Below, piece after piece: positions 38,263-47,575 of a stretch of 64,000 nucleotides of DNA; the stretch's first letter is position 1; every line of letters begins with the position of its first letter. Below the pieces are notes generated by a model. That model worked only from the letters and a program-made list of their open reading frames with translations. It did not search any database and was not told where the DNA came from. The stretch is from Desulfovibrio inopinatus DSM 10711 (GTDB taxonomy: Bacteria; Desulfobacterota; Desulfovibrionia; Desulfovibrionales; Desulfovibrionaceae): positions 62,001 to 126,000 of the forward strand of contig NZ_AUBP01000007.1 in the NCBI RefSeq assembly GCF_000429305.1, in the 5' to 3' direction. A program made the position numbers and the translations under genes.

Positions 38263-40542
38263 ATGGAAGATTGTGACCGAGTCAGGCAAGAACTTCAGAA
38301 GGAATTATCCCGAGCTCATGCCCGTATTGCGTTTTTAGAACAACAAAACAACGTCCTTACTTCTAACCATAGTGCAACAATTGATGGGTCGGCGATATGG
38401 TTTCGCAATCTTGTTGAAACCATTCCAGATCTTGTATGGCTCAAAGACATGGACGGGGTGTTTCTGGGATGCAATCCGACGTTTGAACGTTTTTTGGGTG
38501 TCCAAGCCGATGAGATTATTGGTAAGACAGACTATGATTTTGTCGATACACAACGTGCAGATTTTTTTCGCGAACATGACCGGAAAGCCATTGCGGCTGG
38601 AGGGCCGTCCAGCAATGAAGAGTGGCTGACATTCGCCGATAACGGATATCATGGACTTTTTGAAACCATAAAAACACCGATGCGCGATGCTGAGGGCACA
38701 ACCATTGGTGTTTTAGGTATTGCTCGTGATATTACCGATCGTAAACGGGTTGAAGAGGCGTTGGAGAAACGCCTGATTGCCTTGACGCAACCGTTGGATG
38801 ATCTTGGTGAGATTACATTTGATGACTTATTCAATCTCGATGATATTCAACGGCTTCAAGATGAATTCGCCAGAGCAACCGGTGTTTCTTCGCTGATTAT
38901 CAAGCCAGATGGTACTCCAATAACTAAACCGAGCAATCTTTGTCGGCTCTGTCGCGATATCAGTCGTGAGACTGATATCGGTATTGCCAACTGCTATAAA
39001 TCCGATATGGCGCTTGGTCGGATATCCAGTACTGGACCTACCATTCAGCCCTGCACGAGTGGCGGGCTGTGGGATGCCGGAGCGGGCATTTCCATCGGCG
39101 GGAGACATATTGCGAATTGGCTTATTGGCCTGGTGCGCGATACGACGCAAACCGAAGAAGCCATGCGTGAATATGCGCGAAAAATTGGAACGGATGAGAC
39201 GGAATTTATCGAAGCGTTCAACGAAGTTCCTGCCATGACGAAGGAACGTTTTGAAGAGGTAGCCGAAGCGTTATACACTTTGGCCAATCAACTTTCGAGC
39301 ATGGCCTATCAAAACATGCTGCAGGCACGTTTCATTTCCGAGCGTAAACGTACCGAAAAGCAGCTCATCGAGATGAAGGATAAGGCGGAAGCCGCCAACA
39401 TTGCCAAATCAGAATTTTTAGCTAATATGAGTCATGAAATCCGTACGCCTCTCAATGGGGTGCTCGGTATGCTCCAATTGCTTTGTTCTACAGATTTGAC
39501 GTCCAAGCAGCAAGGTTACGTGTCGGCGGCAATTCAGTCTTCAGAACGCCTGACACGATTACTTTCGGACATCCTTGATTTGTCACGCATTGAAGCCGGG
39601 AAAATTCAGATCGTCAATGGCTCCTTCAACCTTGAAGTGTTTATGAGGTCTATTCAAGATCTTTTCACCCGCTTGGCCGACGAAAAAGGACTCGAACTCA
39701 CGTGGTCTATTGACGCCGATGTCCCGACGAATCTTGTTGGGGATGAAATCCGTTTACGGCAGATTCTTTTCAATCTTGTCGGAAATGCCCTTAAGTTCAC
39801 CGCACAAGGGGCCGTTCGCATTACGATTCATCGTCTCCTGTGCAACACTCCTCTTCTCGTTAAACTGTTGTTTATCGTTTCGGATACGGGTGTTGGCATT
39901 GCCGACGATGTGCTCAAAGCCGTCTTCGAACCGTTTGTGCAAGTCGAAGGGGCATACTCAAGACGCTTTCAGGGAGCCGGGCTCGGCTTATCTATTGTGC
40001 GTAAACTCGTTCGACTCATGGGGGGAGAACTCGCTATCGATAATACCGGTCCGGGCACGGTGATGTACCTCTCCATGCCGTTGATGGTCGCCCATTCGAC
40101 AACATTACCGCTGGTGGTGGAAGACCACGATGGTTCTCCATCAGTAGAGAAAAAAGCGCGTATTCTCTTTGCCGAAGACGACGAAGTGACGCTTATTGCG
40201 GCATCGGAAACGTTGATCAATCATGGGTATGTGGTCGATACGGCCAGAGATGGCCGGGAAGTACTCGATTTGCTCACGCAAAACGACTACGATATTATTC
40301 TCATGGATATCCAGATGCCTGTTTTGGATGGCGTCACCGTGACGCGTACTATTCGGCATGCTCCAGAGTTGGCAAGTAAGGCTACAATTCCGATTATCGC
40401 GATGACTGCGTATGCGATGAGCGGAGACAGAGAAAAATTTCTTGAAGCAGGTATGGATGAATATATCTCCAAGCCTGTTGATATGGAAAAGCTCATGAAG
40501 CTTATTGACCAAGTGCTGTATGTAGCGTCTTCCCTCGCGTGA
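38263..40542 (+). CDS. Hybrid histidine kinase: PAS-PocR-HK-REC
   Basis: A soluble hybrid kinase of 759 residues. A short coiled coil opens the protein, then a PAS domain (about 45-165, ending DITDRK), a PocR domain (about 185-345) with its cysteine pattern LCRLCRDIS and CYKSDMALG and the phrase QPCTSGGLWDAGAGI, a coiled coil, HisKA with MSHEIRTPLNG, a HATPase (NLVGNALKFT, DTGVGI, GAGLGLSIV) and a receiver (LMDIQMPVLDG, YISKPVD). PocR domains are thought to bind small hydrocarbon ligands. The ATG at 38263 follows GAGAG and is preferred over a TTG 15 bases earlier. There is no output regulator next to it. Confidence 0.9.
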   Translation: MEDCDRVRQELQKELSRAHARIAFLEQQNNVLTSNHSATIDGSAIWFRNLVETIPDLVWLKDMDGVFLGCNPTFERFLGVQADEIIGKTDYDFVDTQRADFFREHDRKAIAAGGPSSNEEWLTFADNGYHGLFETIKTPMRDAEGTTIGVLGIARDITDRKRVEEALEKRLIALTQPLDDLGEITFDDLFNLDDIQRLQDEFARATGVSSLIIKPDGTPITKPSNLCRLCRDISRETDIGIANCYKSDMALGRISSTGPTIQPCTSGGLWDAGAGISIGGRHIANWLIGLVRDTTQTEEAMREYARKIGTDETEFIEAFNEVPAMTKERFEEVAEALYTLANQLSSMAYQNMLQARFISERKRTEKQLIEMKDKAEAANIAKSEFLANMSHEIRTPLNGVLGMLQLLCSTDLTSKQQGYVSAAIQSSERLTRLLSDILDLSRIEAGKIQIVNGSFNLEVFMRSIQDLFTRLADEKGLELTWSIDADVPTNLVGDEIRLRQILFNLVGNALKFTAQGAVRITIHRLLCNTPLLVKLLFIVSDTGVGIADDVLKAVFEPFVQVEGAYSRRFQGAGLGLSIVRKLVRLMGGELAIDNTGPGTVMYLSMPLMVAHSTTLPLVVEDHDGSPSVEKKARILFAEDDEVTLIAASETLINHGYVVDTARDGREVLDLLTQNDYDIILMDIQMPVLDGVTVTRTIRHAPELASKATIPIIAMTAYAMSGDREKFLEAGMDEYISKPVDMEKLMKLIDQVLYVASSLA

Positions 40543-40615
40543 TGATATCTCGAAAGTGAGGAATGCGGAAAGAGATCGTTCTCAGAGTGTCTTCTGTGTT
40601 TTTGGAGTTTGCCTT

Positions 40616-41536
40616 ATGCATCAGCACGTCACGTCAAGTGGTTCGCAGCACCGTCTTCTGCTCTCGATTGTTGTCAATCTCATCATTCCAGTGGTTCAGC
40701 TTTTTGGAGGGTTGGCAGCCGGCAGTATGGCCGTTGTTTCGGATGCAATACATAATTTCAGTGATTGTACCGGCCTGATCATCGCATATATTGCGCATAA
40801 GACCAGTCAAAAAGGCCCGTCCTTGCGCTATAGTTTCGGGCTACGGCGTGTGGAGATTCTGGCCGCCATTGTAAATACCGGTATTCTGTTCGGTGCTGCT
40901 GTTTTTCTTGTTATGGAATCATATTCCCGATTCCTTCATCCTGAGCCGGTATCGGGGGGCATGGTCATTGTTCTCGCGTTGGTGGGGATTATCGGTAACG
41001 GCTTGGCCGCGTGGTTGTTGTATCGAGATTCTGCCAATAATATCAATATTCGTGGGGCGTTCGTTCACATGATGGGGGATTTGCTCACATCCGTGGCGGT
41101 TTTGCTGTGCGGTATTGTGCTGCTTTTCGCAGATGTCCCCTGGCTGGATCCGTTGTTGTCGCTGCTCATCGTCATTTTCATTGTGAAAAGTTCTTGGGGA
41201 ATTCTTGTCGAAGCAACGCACATTGTTTTGGAAGGCACACCTCGTGGTGTGGAGTTAATGGAGATAAAAGATCGGCTGGAATCGATTCCCGGTATTCTCA
41301 ACACGCACCACTTACATGTCTGGAGCTTGGGTACGGAGTCGATTTCATTTATGGGACACGTCATCATTGAGGATCAACCCTTGTCCAAAACAGTCCGACT
41401 GCGTAAAGAAATCGATCATGTCTTGCATGACGAATTTGATATCGATCACGTCATGATTCAATTTGAAGCAGCATGTCATGAAGACGAAGATTGTGGCGTG
41501 CTGTGTCCCACATTCAACCACCACGAAACGAGGTAA
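40616..41536 (+). CDS. Cation diffusion facilitator (zinc/cadmium-type exporter)
   Basis: A 306-residue inner-membrane protein with six predicted helices and a C-terminal cytoplasmic metallochaperone-like domain. The metal site shows HxxxD in both helix 2 (DAIHNFSD) and helix 5 (HMMGDLLTS), the pattern of ZitB/ZnT-type zinc exporters rather than the DxxxD of YiiP. The C-terminal tail is His, Cys and acidic rich (CHEDEDCGVLCP). GGAG stands 8 bases before the ATG at 40616; the longer frame from 40556 has no ribosome site. The HD-domain gene starts 2 bases after its stop. Confidence 0.93.
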   Translation: MHQHVTSSGSQHRLLLSIVVNLIIPVVQLFGGLAAGSMAVVSDAIHNFSDCTGLIIAYIAHKTSQKGPSLRYSFGLRRVEILAAIVNTGILFGAAVFLVMESYSRFLHPEPVSGGMVIVLALVGIIGNGLAAWLLYRDSANNINIRGAFVHMMGDLLTSVAVLLCGIVLLFADVPWLDPLLSLLIVIFIVKSSWGILVEATHIVLEGTPRGVELMEIKDRLESIPGILNTHHLHVWSLGTESISFMGHVIIEDQPLSKTVRLRKEIDHVLHDEFDIDHVMIQFEAACHEDEDCGVLCPTFNHHETR

Positions 41537-41538
41537 AC

Positions 41539-42099
41539 ATGCTTTCTCGTGAAGACGCATGGGAACTCTTGCTTTCTAACAATCCCGAGCCGCACATGCT
41601 GGCACATGCCCGGCAAACCGAAGTCGTTATGGCGGCTTTGGCGGAGAAATTGAGACAAGATACCGCCCTGTGGTCTATTACCGGCCTGTTGCACGATCTT
41701 GATTATCCGCAAACAAAAGAGAATCCAGAGCGTCATGGCCTTGATGCGGCCGAGATGCTTGCGGGTAAATTGCCTGATGAAGCCATTACCGCCATCAAAG
41801 CTCATAATGCGGAAATGACCGGTGTTCCTGCGCAATCGAATTTTGATTTTGCATTGCGATGCGGGGAGACCGTTACCGGTCTGATTAATGCGGCAGCCCT
41901 CGTTCGTCCGACACGTATGGACGGCATGAAGGCGAAAAGTCTCAAAAAGAAAATGAAGGACAAATCCTTTGCCGCGTCGGTTTCCCGAGCAAATATTTTG
42001 GAGTGCGAGAAGCTCGGCATCGATACGGGAGAATTTTTGACATTGGCAATCAGCGCGATAACACCCATTGCCGGTGAAGTCGGTCTCTCAGCGGAATAG
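41539..42099 (+). CDS. HD-domain phosphohydrolase-like protein
   Basis: A 186-residue soluble protein with the HD motif in GLLHDLDYPQ, an earlier metal-ligand His in LAHARQTEVVM and a later His in KAHNAEMTG, the arrangement of HDIG-type metal phosphohydrolases. Substrates in the family vary (nucleotides and others) and cannot be named here. GAGG stands 5 bases before the ATG at 41539; an in-frame extension overlapping the CDF gene lacks a ribosome site. It is coupled to the CDF transporter and followed by a very strong hairpin terminator. Confidence 0.88.
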   Translation: MLSREDAWELLLSNNPEPHMLAHARQTEVVMAALAEKLRQDTALWSITGLLHDLDYPQTKENPERHGLDAAEMLAGKLPDEAITAIKAHNAEMTGVPAQSNFDFALRCGETVTGLINAAALVRPTRMDGMKAKSLKKKMKDKSFAASVSRANILECEKLGIDTGEFLTLAISAITPIAGEVGLSAE

Positions 42100-42172
42100 T
42101 TTCAGTTTTTACGTTTCCTCGCATACCTCGCACCTGGTTTACCTGAGAAGACACACAAGATAATCGTTTTGA

Positions 42173-42224
42173 CAAAATTGAGATCGCTCGGCCGCTGAAA
42201 AGCGGCCGAGCGATCTCAATTTTG
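42173..42224. terminator. 24-bp perfect hairpin with GAAA tetraloop
   Basis: The arms 42173-42196 and 42201-42224 pair without mismatch, with core GATCGCTCGGCCGCT and a GAAA tetraloop. The right arm ends CAATTTTG and the left begins CAAAATTG, so T-rich exits exist on both strands. It lies 74 bases after the HD gene and can end transcription from both sides. The stem is unusually long for a terminator. Confidence 0.85.
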
Positions 42225-42745
42225 GTGAAACACGCGTTGTCTTTTGTCCTTATAACGGGTGCTGAAAGAGAAGCAAATACGTCTTCTCAAAGTCGGTAAG
42301 ACCGAGAGCATTGAATGTATAGTCAAGCTTCTAAACTATCGAGCAAGAAAGAATGTAAGGAAGTATTACTAAGACGAATCACTCCCTTTTGGGATGCGTG
42401 ATGGGTGCGCATAATGCGTCAAAAAATCAGTAATGGGGATGGCAATGAATGGTTTTGATAGAACGTGAGGAGTATGGAGTGGACAAGACGTCTGTATTGT
42501 CGAGATGGAGCGTCAGACAAAGTGCCGCGCCATGCCACGGGATTGCGATTGCATGGTGAGGTGTTTCGAACGTTCGGGGTGCACCCTTCATGAAACGTGT
42601 CGAAAAATTGCATAAGCATCTGCACGCTTTTTCGGATTTGGAACCGCACAGAATGCTTTGCGGACAAGGTGTATGTCCGGTGCTTCCTCCCCATTGGGGA
42701 AGGTTCAGCAGAAATGTTTTGCTTGGAAATTACATGCTCCAAGCG
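42225..42745. other. Non-coding stretch of about 520 bases
   Basis: No gene with a convincing ribosome site and codon pattern was found. Overlapping frames exist on both strands (for example 107 codons on minus and 76 on plus), but neither has a Shine-Dalgarno sequence and neither looks like a known protein. The base composition is not unusual. It could hold a decayed gene or an RNA, but I see no structure that proves this. Confidence 0.45.
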
Positions 42746-42835
42746 TTATCCCAAGGCAGCCAGGCCGAGAACTCCATAGCCAAGGCCAACCAGCACAAGA
42801 GCGACCGCGAACCAAAATGAAAAAAAGCATCGCAT
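42746..42835 (-). CDS. 29-residue single-helix membrane peptide
   Basis: ATG at 42835 with the near-perfect ribosome site TGGAGGA ending 4-5 bases upstream. The frame encodes MRCFFSFWFAVALVLVGLG followed by ten more small hydrophobic residues (YGVLGLAALG) and TAA at 42746. It is one membrane helix with a short basic N terminus, so the N terminus should face the cytoplasm. It is divergent from the antiporter gene at 43057 and could have a regulatory or assembly role, which is a guess. I recognise no family. The very strong ribosome site and pure helix pattern are the reasons to believe it. Confidence 0.5.
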   Translation of the reverse strand: MRCFFSFWFAVALVLVGLGYGVLGLAALG

Positions 42836-43056
42836 AACATCCTCCAGGTATGGTCTTCTCTTTCCTTTGGTCGTGTTTTCGGGAAAGATGGTTGCAAAGT
42901 TTTTGCCTGAAGTTATATCGTACCAATATCATAAACAAAACGAGAATGGCGAGCTTTTTTATACGGTTTGAGTTCGCATTATTCAGAATTTTTTTACGAA
43001 ATATCGATATTCTCACAATATATTTCAGCGACCCCGCGAAAAGGAATCACGAAATT

Positions 43057-44859
43057 ATGGAACATGGCATTATGGACACGATTACCCTGGCTGTCGTGCT
43101 GGGGGTAACATGTTATACATTGGCGAGACGGCTTCGATTGCCGGCGATATTATTTTACCTTCTGGCCGGTGCGCTTTTTGGTCCCATGGGGTTTCATTAT
43201 CTTCATGTCGATTCCATGGGGACGGGACTGTCCGCCCTTGTCGAGATTGCCGTTGCCATTATTTTATTTGAGGGCGGGTTATCGCTGTCGACAAGCGGCT
43301 TCCGTAAGACTCCGACGACAATTGGACGCATCATTTTCATTGCTTTGCCATTAACGGCCATCGGTGGGACGTTCTTAGGATACAAGGTACTTGGTTTGTC
43401 TTTGGAAGTGTCGATCATTTTCGGGGTCATCATGGTTGTGACTGGACCGACGGTCATTGCCCCCCTGCTTCAGTCCGTGAATCTACAGCATCGTCTTGAA
43501 GTCTTGTTGCATTGGGAATCGATTTGGGGTGACGTCATCGGCGTGTTGTTGGGAGCGCTTGTTCTTCAGTTTGTTGCCCTGAAAAATCTTTTCGATGTCG
43601 AAAATCTGGCAACGACGTTTCTCGGCACCATGTTGGCCGGAGCCAGTGTTGGTATTGCGTCGGGCTTTCTTCTCAATCGTTTTCTCTTGCCCTGGGCAAC
43701 GGGTCTGAAAATTCGAGGATTGGTCGGTACAATCGCGTTTGCGGCGGTCATGGCGGTGTTCTTGGAAGCCAACTCTCTTAAAATGGCGTCCGGCCCTTTA
43801 GCTGCGGCAATGATGGGTTTTTATCTTTCCTATGAAAAAGGGCCTCATCTCCAGGCCGTTAAAGAATTTAAAGAACAATTAGCGGTTTTGTTTATCAGCA
43901 CACTGTTTGTGTTGTTATCGGCGTCGGTCAATCCCCTTGATGTGGCCGGGCGCTGGCCGTCTATTTTGCTGACGGGTGTTGCTTTGGCATTTATTGTTCG
44001 CCCGATTGCCGTCAACCTGGCGTTATTGGGTAGTGAAATGAATTTAAAAGAACGCCTGTATGTGGGGCTGATGGGGCCACGTGGCATTGTCGCCATGGCG
44101 GCCGCTTCGCTGGTGGCACTCACCCTTCCCGATCGGAGTGAGGACACGGCATTGCTTGCGACGGCCACCTATTTTTGCATCTTCTTTTCGGGAACCTTTG
44201 CGACGCTTTGTGCCAAGCCGTTGGCCAAATTACTCGGCGTAAAGTCGTCGTTGGCACGAAGTGGGATTGTGTTCGTCGGTGCGAACGAGTTGTCGACGGC
44301 CATGGCCGAAGTGGCTGGACCGCGCGTTCCGGTAATTTTTCTGGATACAAGTAAAGACAAATGCACCTTCCTCAACCAGGAGAACTACTCCAGTGTGTGT
44401 ACCGATGCGTTGAATGACGATGTGTATGAACAGGCCTTATCCGAGGGGTTTCGACGGCTTGTTGCATGCACGCACCATGACGCACTCAACCAACTCATCT
44501 GTAAACGTGCATCGCATTTTCTCGGTGATGAGAATGTGTATGCCGTCTCCGGAGCCGAGTCTGAGGAAGTCATCACAACCGAACCGCTCTTCCCTGTTCG
44601 AGCGGCGTTCACGGAACGTATGCCACTCACCAAGATTCTTACCGACATTCGTAAAAAGCGTGCTGTGTTTGAAACGTTACCAGCCAGTACAATCAAAGAA
44701 ACACGAGCCTATGAACAGGGACGCGTGATTGCCCTGCTCAACTTCAAGGAAGACGGTGGCGTGTGTTTGATTGAAGCTGCCAGACCATTGCCGGAAACCG
44801 GTGAATTGTTCTGTCTGGTGAGAAATGAAGAGAGCGTCGCAACGGGCATTATTTATTAA
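43057..44859 (+). CDS. Cation:proton antiporter (CPA1/NhaP-like) with TrkA-N-like tail
   Basis: A 600-residue membrane protein with about 12 helices in the first 400 residues. GPTVIAPLLQSVNLQHRLE, ESIWGDVIGVLLGA and LMGPRGIVAMAAASLVAL are family marks of monovalent cation/H+ antiporters. The last 180 residues form a cytoplasmic Rossmann-like RCK (TrkA-N) domain (GIVFVGANELSTAM). The usual ND pair of NhaP proteins (ESLFND) reads WGD here, so the Asn is replaced by Gly. The ATG at 43057 has AAGGA about 11 bases upstream; another in-frame ATG at 43072 is possible. A longer frame from 42850 has no ribosome support. Confidence 0.9.
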   Translation: MEHGIMDTITLAVVLGVTCYTLARRLRLPAILFYLLAGALFGPMGFHYLHVDSMGTGLSALVEIAVAIILFEGGLSLSTSGFRKTPTTIGRIIFIALPLTAIGGTFLGYKVLGLSLEVSIIFGVIMVVTGPTVIAPLLQSVNLQHRLEVLLHWESIWGDVIGVLLGALVLQFVALKNLFDVENLATTFLGTMLAGASVGIASGFLLNRFLLPWATGLKIRGLVGTIAFAAVMAVFLEANSLKMASGPLAAAMMGFYLSYEKGPHLQAVKEFKEQLAVLFISTLFVLLSASVNPLDVAGRWPSILLTGVALAFIVRPIAVNLALLGSEMNLKERLYVGLMGPRGIVAMAAASLVALTLPDRSEDTALLATATYFCIFFSGTFATLCAKPLAKLLGVKSSLARSGIVFVGANELSTAMAEVAGPRVPVIFLDTSKDKCTFLNQENYSSVCTDALNDDVYEQALSEGFRRLVACTHHDALNQLICKRASHFLGDENVYAVSGAESEEVITTEPLFPVRAAFTERMPLTKILTDIRKKRAVFETLPASTIKETRAYEQGRVIALLNFKEDGGVCLIEAARPLPETGELFCLVRNEESVATGIIY

Positions 44860-44953
44860 ATATTCGTGCTGATGACGAGGGTTGGACGACGGAAGCGCCC
44901 AACCTTCGTCAGAAAAAGTTTTTCCACGAACACTTGCGTACCATCGTGGTATT

Positions 44954-46906
44954 TCAGCGATCTTCTGTCGTTGGAGAAGGCGGAGTCTTTTCGTCGTTTT
45001 GGTCTTCACGTGTGCGAAGACAATTTTTTCCTTGTGATTTTGCGATGTAGAGACAGTCATCAGCGGCACGCACCATAGCGGTCGAATTTTCAAAAGACGA
45101 CGTATAGTCCACAATGCCTGCGCTGAGCGTGACAACACCGTGGTTACTCCCCGTGTGTGGAATATCGAGTCTTTCTATCGCTGCGATGATACGAGCTCCA
45201 GTGGTTCTGACGGATTCTATACTGGAATTGTTGAAGATAACAGCCAACTCCTCTCCTCCATACCGGTACACGCGGTCGTTTTCACGAATATTTTTGCCGA
45301 TGACCTCCGAAATTGTGCGTAAGACATCATCTCCAGCCGTATGTCCATAGATATCGTTGTATGCTTTGAACGAATCGACGTCGGCAAGTAACAGCGAAAA
45401 CGACTCGGCGCCATGTCTTGCCTGCGTGAAGACTTTGGCGAGGTCGCGGTCGAAGGAACGTCGGTTATGAATGCCGGTTAAACCATCCAGGAGGCTCAAA
45501 TCTCTGAGTTTGGAGTTCGCGTTCTCAAGTTCCTTCGTACGATTTTCGACGATTGTTTGAAGGTTGGAATTCACCTCGTATATTTCTCGCGACATGTTCA
45601 AAAATGCATTGGCCAATTGTCCAATTTCATTCTTTTCTTCCAATGGAAGTAATACTGGATTTTGATTCACTTCCTTGTATTCACCATGTGCAACGTGGGA
45701 GACCGCATTTTGAAGGCGTTGGAGCGGGTTGTGAACATGCTTTGAGATAACATAATATACAGCAATATAGTATAAGACGAATAAAGAAAATCCAAGGGCT
45801 AGCACAATGTATGATGTGTGGTGTGCTTCTTCCTCGATCAGTTCTTTTGGATAGACCATGGTAAGCCACCAATCAGGTCCAGGCAGAAATGAGGTGAGGA
45901 GATAGCTTTTTCCTATTGTATCATCAATAATTGTTACTTCACTTTGTGATGTTGTATTGTTGTCATGAATGAGTTTGTACATACGGATAATATCTTGATT
46001 ATTTATTTTATCTAATGAGAGCTGCCCTTTTAACTTGAGTTCATTGTTCAAAGCGCCAGGGTGGGCGATGAGAAATCCGTCGTCACTGACGATGAAATTA
46101 TACGCTCCTTCAGGGGGGTTTGCATCGAGCCTGTTCATGATGGACTTCAATAGGACATCCATACTGGGGTTGATGAGGTGCCTTCCGTTGTAGTCGACAG
46201 GGACTTCATAGGTAATGGTCCATTGCTCGGCGGTTTCATCGTAGTAGAGTCCCGTCCAGATGGATTTGCGCTCAGGATTGGTTGACTGCAACGTCGCCTT
46301 GATCGTCCCAAGTTCATTCATAGGTAAATCCGGTTTGGCATTGAGGCCCCACGGGTCATCGGGGTAAAAGGTAACAATGGCATTTTCAGGAAACGTTACG
46401 TGGAGGACGCCTTCCGATCTCCATGCGGGACCATATCGGTTGACGAGAATATATGAAATAAGAATGCGCCGTTGAAAGTCCTCCGAATCAACACGTTGGT
46501 TGTTGCCGATAAAACTTGAGAGTCCCCACTGTCGACCAAACACGGTATCGAACTTCTCGTCAAAAAATGATCGCTTCATGCGCGTCGCGCCATCTTTATC
46601 GACAAAGTAGAGTTTCCCAAAATCTTCTTCTGTAAATGATATGTCCGATAAATATATATTCAGGAATTCTTCACGAAAAAAGTCCAAGTGCTTTCGAGCT
46701 GCATTAAATATCTGATTCTCTTGTTGGCTACGTTCTTCCATGTATTGACGGAGGTAGGTGAGTCGGTTGTTTTTACTTTGATTAAATACTTGATAATAGC
46801 AAATGATAGTTGCAATAGAGACAATCACCATTCCAAAAAGAAGGACTTTACTGAGTATTTGCCGACTGAGGCGATGCGGTGCATTTTGTGTTGATGAAGA
46901 GTCCAT
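44954..46906 (-). CDS. Cache-HAMP-GGDEF diguanylate cyclase
   Basis: A 650-residue membrane sensor that makes cyclic-di-GMP. N-terminal helix (about 20-40), a large periplasmic dCache-type sensor (about 45-355), second helix (about 363-388), HAMP (about 390-450), coiled coil and GGDEF domain (about 475-635). The active site reads YGGEELAVI, and substrate residues DVDSFKAYNDIYGHTAGD are intact. No clear inhibitory RxxD site was noted before the GGEEL. AAGGAAG stands 7 bases before the ATG. It is convergent with the antiporter and alone on its strand. Confidence 0.93.
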   Translation of the reverse strand: MDSSSTQNAPHRLSRQILSKVLLFGMVIVSIATIICYYQVFNQSKNNRLTYLRQYMEERSQQENQIFNAARKHLDFFREEFLNIYLSDISFTEEDFGKLYFVDKDGATRMKRSFFDEKFDTVFGRQWGLSSFIGNNQRVDSEDFQRRILISYILVNRYGPAWRSEGVLHVTFPENAIVTFYPDDPWGLNAKPDLPMNELGTIKATLQSTNPERKSIWTGLYYDETAEQWTITYEVPVDYNGRHLINPSMDVLLKSIMNRLDANPPEGAYNFIVSDDGFLIAHPGALNNELKLKGQLSLDKINNQDIIRMYKLIHDNNTTSQSEVTIIDDTIGKSYLLTSFLPGPDWWLTMVYPKELIEEEAHHTSYIVLALGFSLFVLYYIAVYYVISKHVHNPLQRLQNAVSHVAHGEYKEVNQNPVLLPLEEKNEIGQLANAFLNMSREIYEVNSNLQTIVENRTKELENANSKLRDLSLLDGLTGIHNRRSFDRDLAKVFTQARHGAESFSLLLADVDSFKAYNDIYGHTAGDDVLRTISEVIGKNIRENDRVYRYGGEELAVIFNNSSIESVRTTGARIIAAIERLDIPHTGSNHGVVTLSAGIVDYTSSFENSTAMVRAADDCLYIAKSQGKNCLRTREDQNDEKTPPSPTTEDR

Positions 46907-47575
46907 TGAAAAACTTCCTTTTCAAAAAATAGAATTCATACGTAATAACTCATCATAGAATTTAAATATGGATAGTGACTTATAAAAGAACGGAGGTCTC
47001 TTTCGTCAAGGTGGTTGTTTCCTGTTTGTATTGTGTTCTATCGTATTCTTTATTGTATGGGGTATTCCTTAGAAAGATGCGAGAATTGAAGGTTGAGAAT
47101 ATTATCCTACAGAAGACTCAAAGAGTAGTTTTGTCAACTTTTTTCAAGAAACTTCCTGAACATCTCCGGAGTATGAGAGAGGCCTCTTTTATGTCACCAA
47201 ATTGATGGGAAAAATGTAGCTATAGAATGAGTTCATTGAAAGCAGGAAAGATTGTCATTGGCTGCGGGATGATTTTACAATTTGTTTTTCTTAATTGTTT
47301 TTATAAATATAAAATAATTTAAAGAATAGTATTTGTTTATTTATACTAAATCCAGCCTGCTGCCTTTGGACATGTGTGGGACGGGGCGGCGTCATGAGAC
47401 GGTGCAGGTGTATTTTTTCTATACTGTACGATGTAGCCACGAATACGCTATGGGAAACTGCAAGAAAATATTATGACAGTGTCGTGAAGACTTGGTCTTG
47501 TTCACAAAACGCGCTAGAAATAAATTCTATTTTTTTATTGAATTTTGCTTGAAAACGATTTTCCAGGAGCACGTA
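46907..47575. other. Non-coding AT-rich region of about 670 bases
   Basis: This lies between two divergent Cache-sensor genes and holds their promoters. It is very AT-rich at 47270-47350. A 76-codon plus-strand frame (46975-47205) has no good ribosome site and atypical codons, so it was left out. A 31-codon frame at 47228-47323 is equally unsupported. Confidence 0.45.

Noticed and set aside
42419-42742. 107-codon minus-strand frame in the gap before the antiporter
   Set aside because: No ribosome site, low-information sequence, and its end overlaps the start region of a better supported small gene frame.
46975-47205. 76-codon plus-strand frame between two Cache-sensor genes
   Set aside because: No credible ribosome site, atypical codon use and no recognisable protein features.
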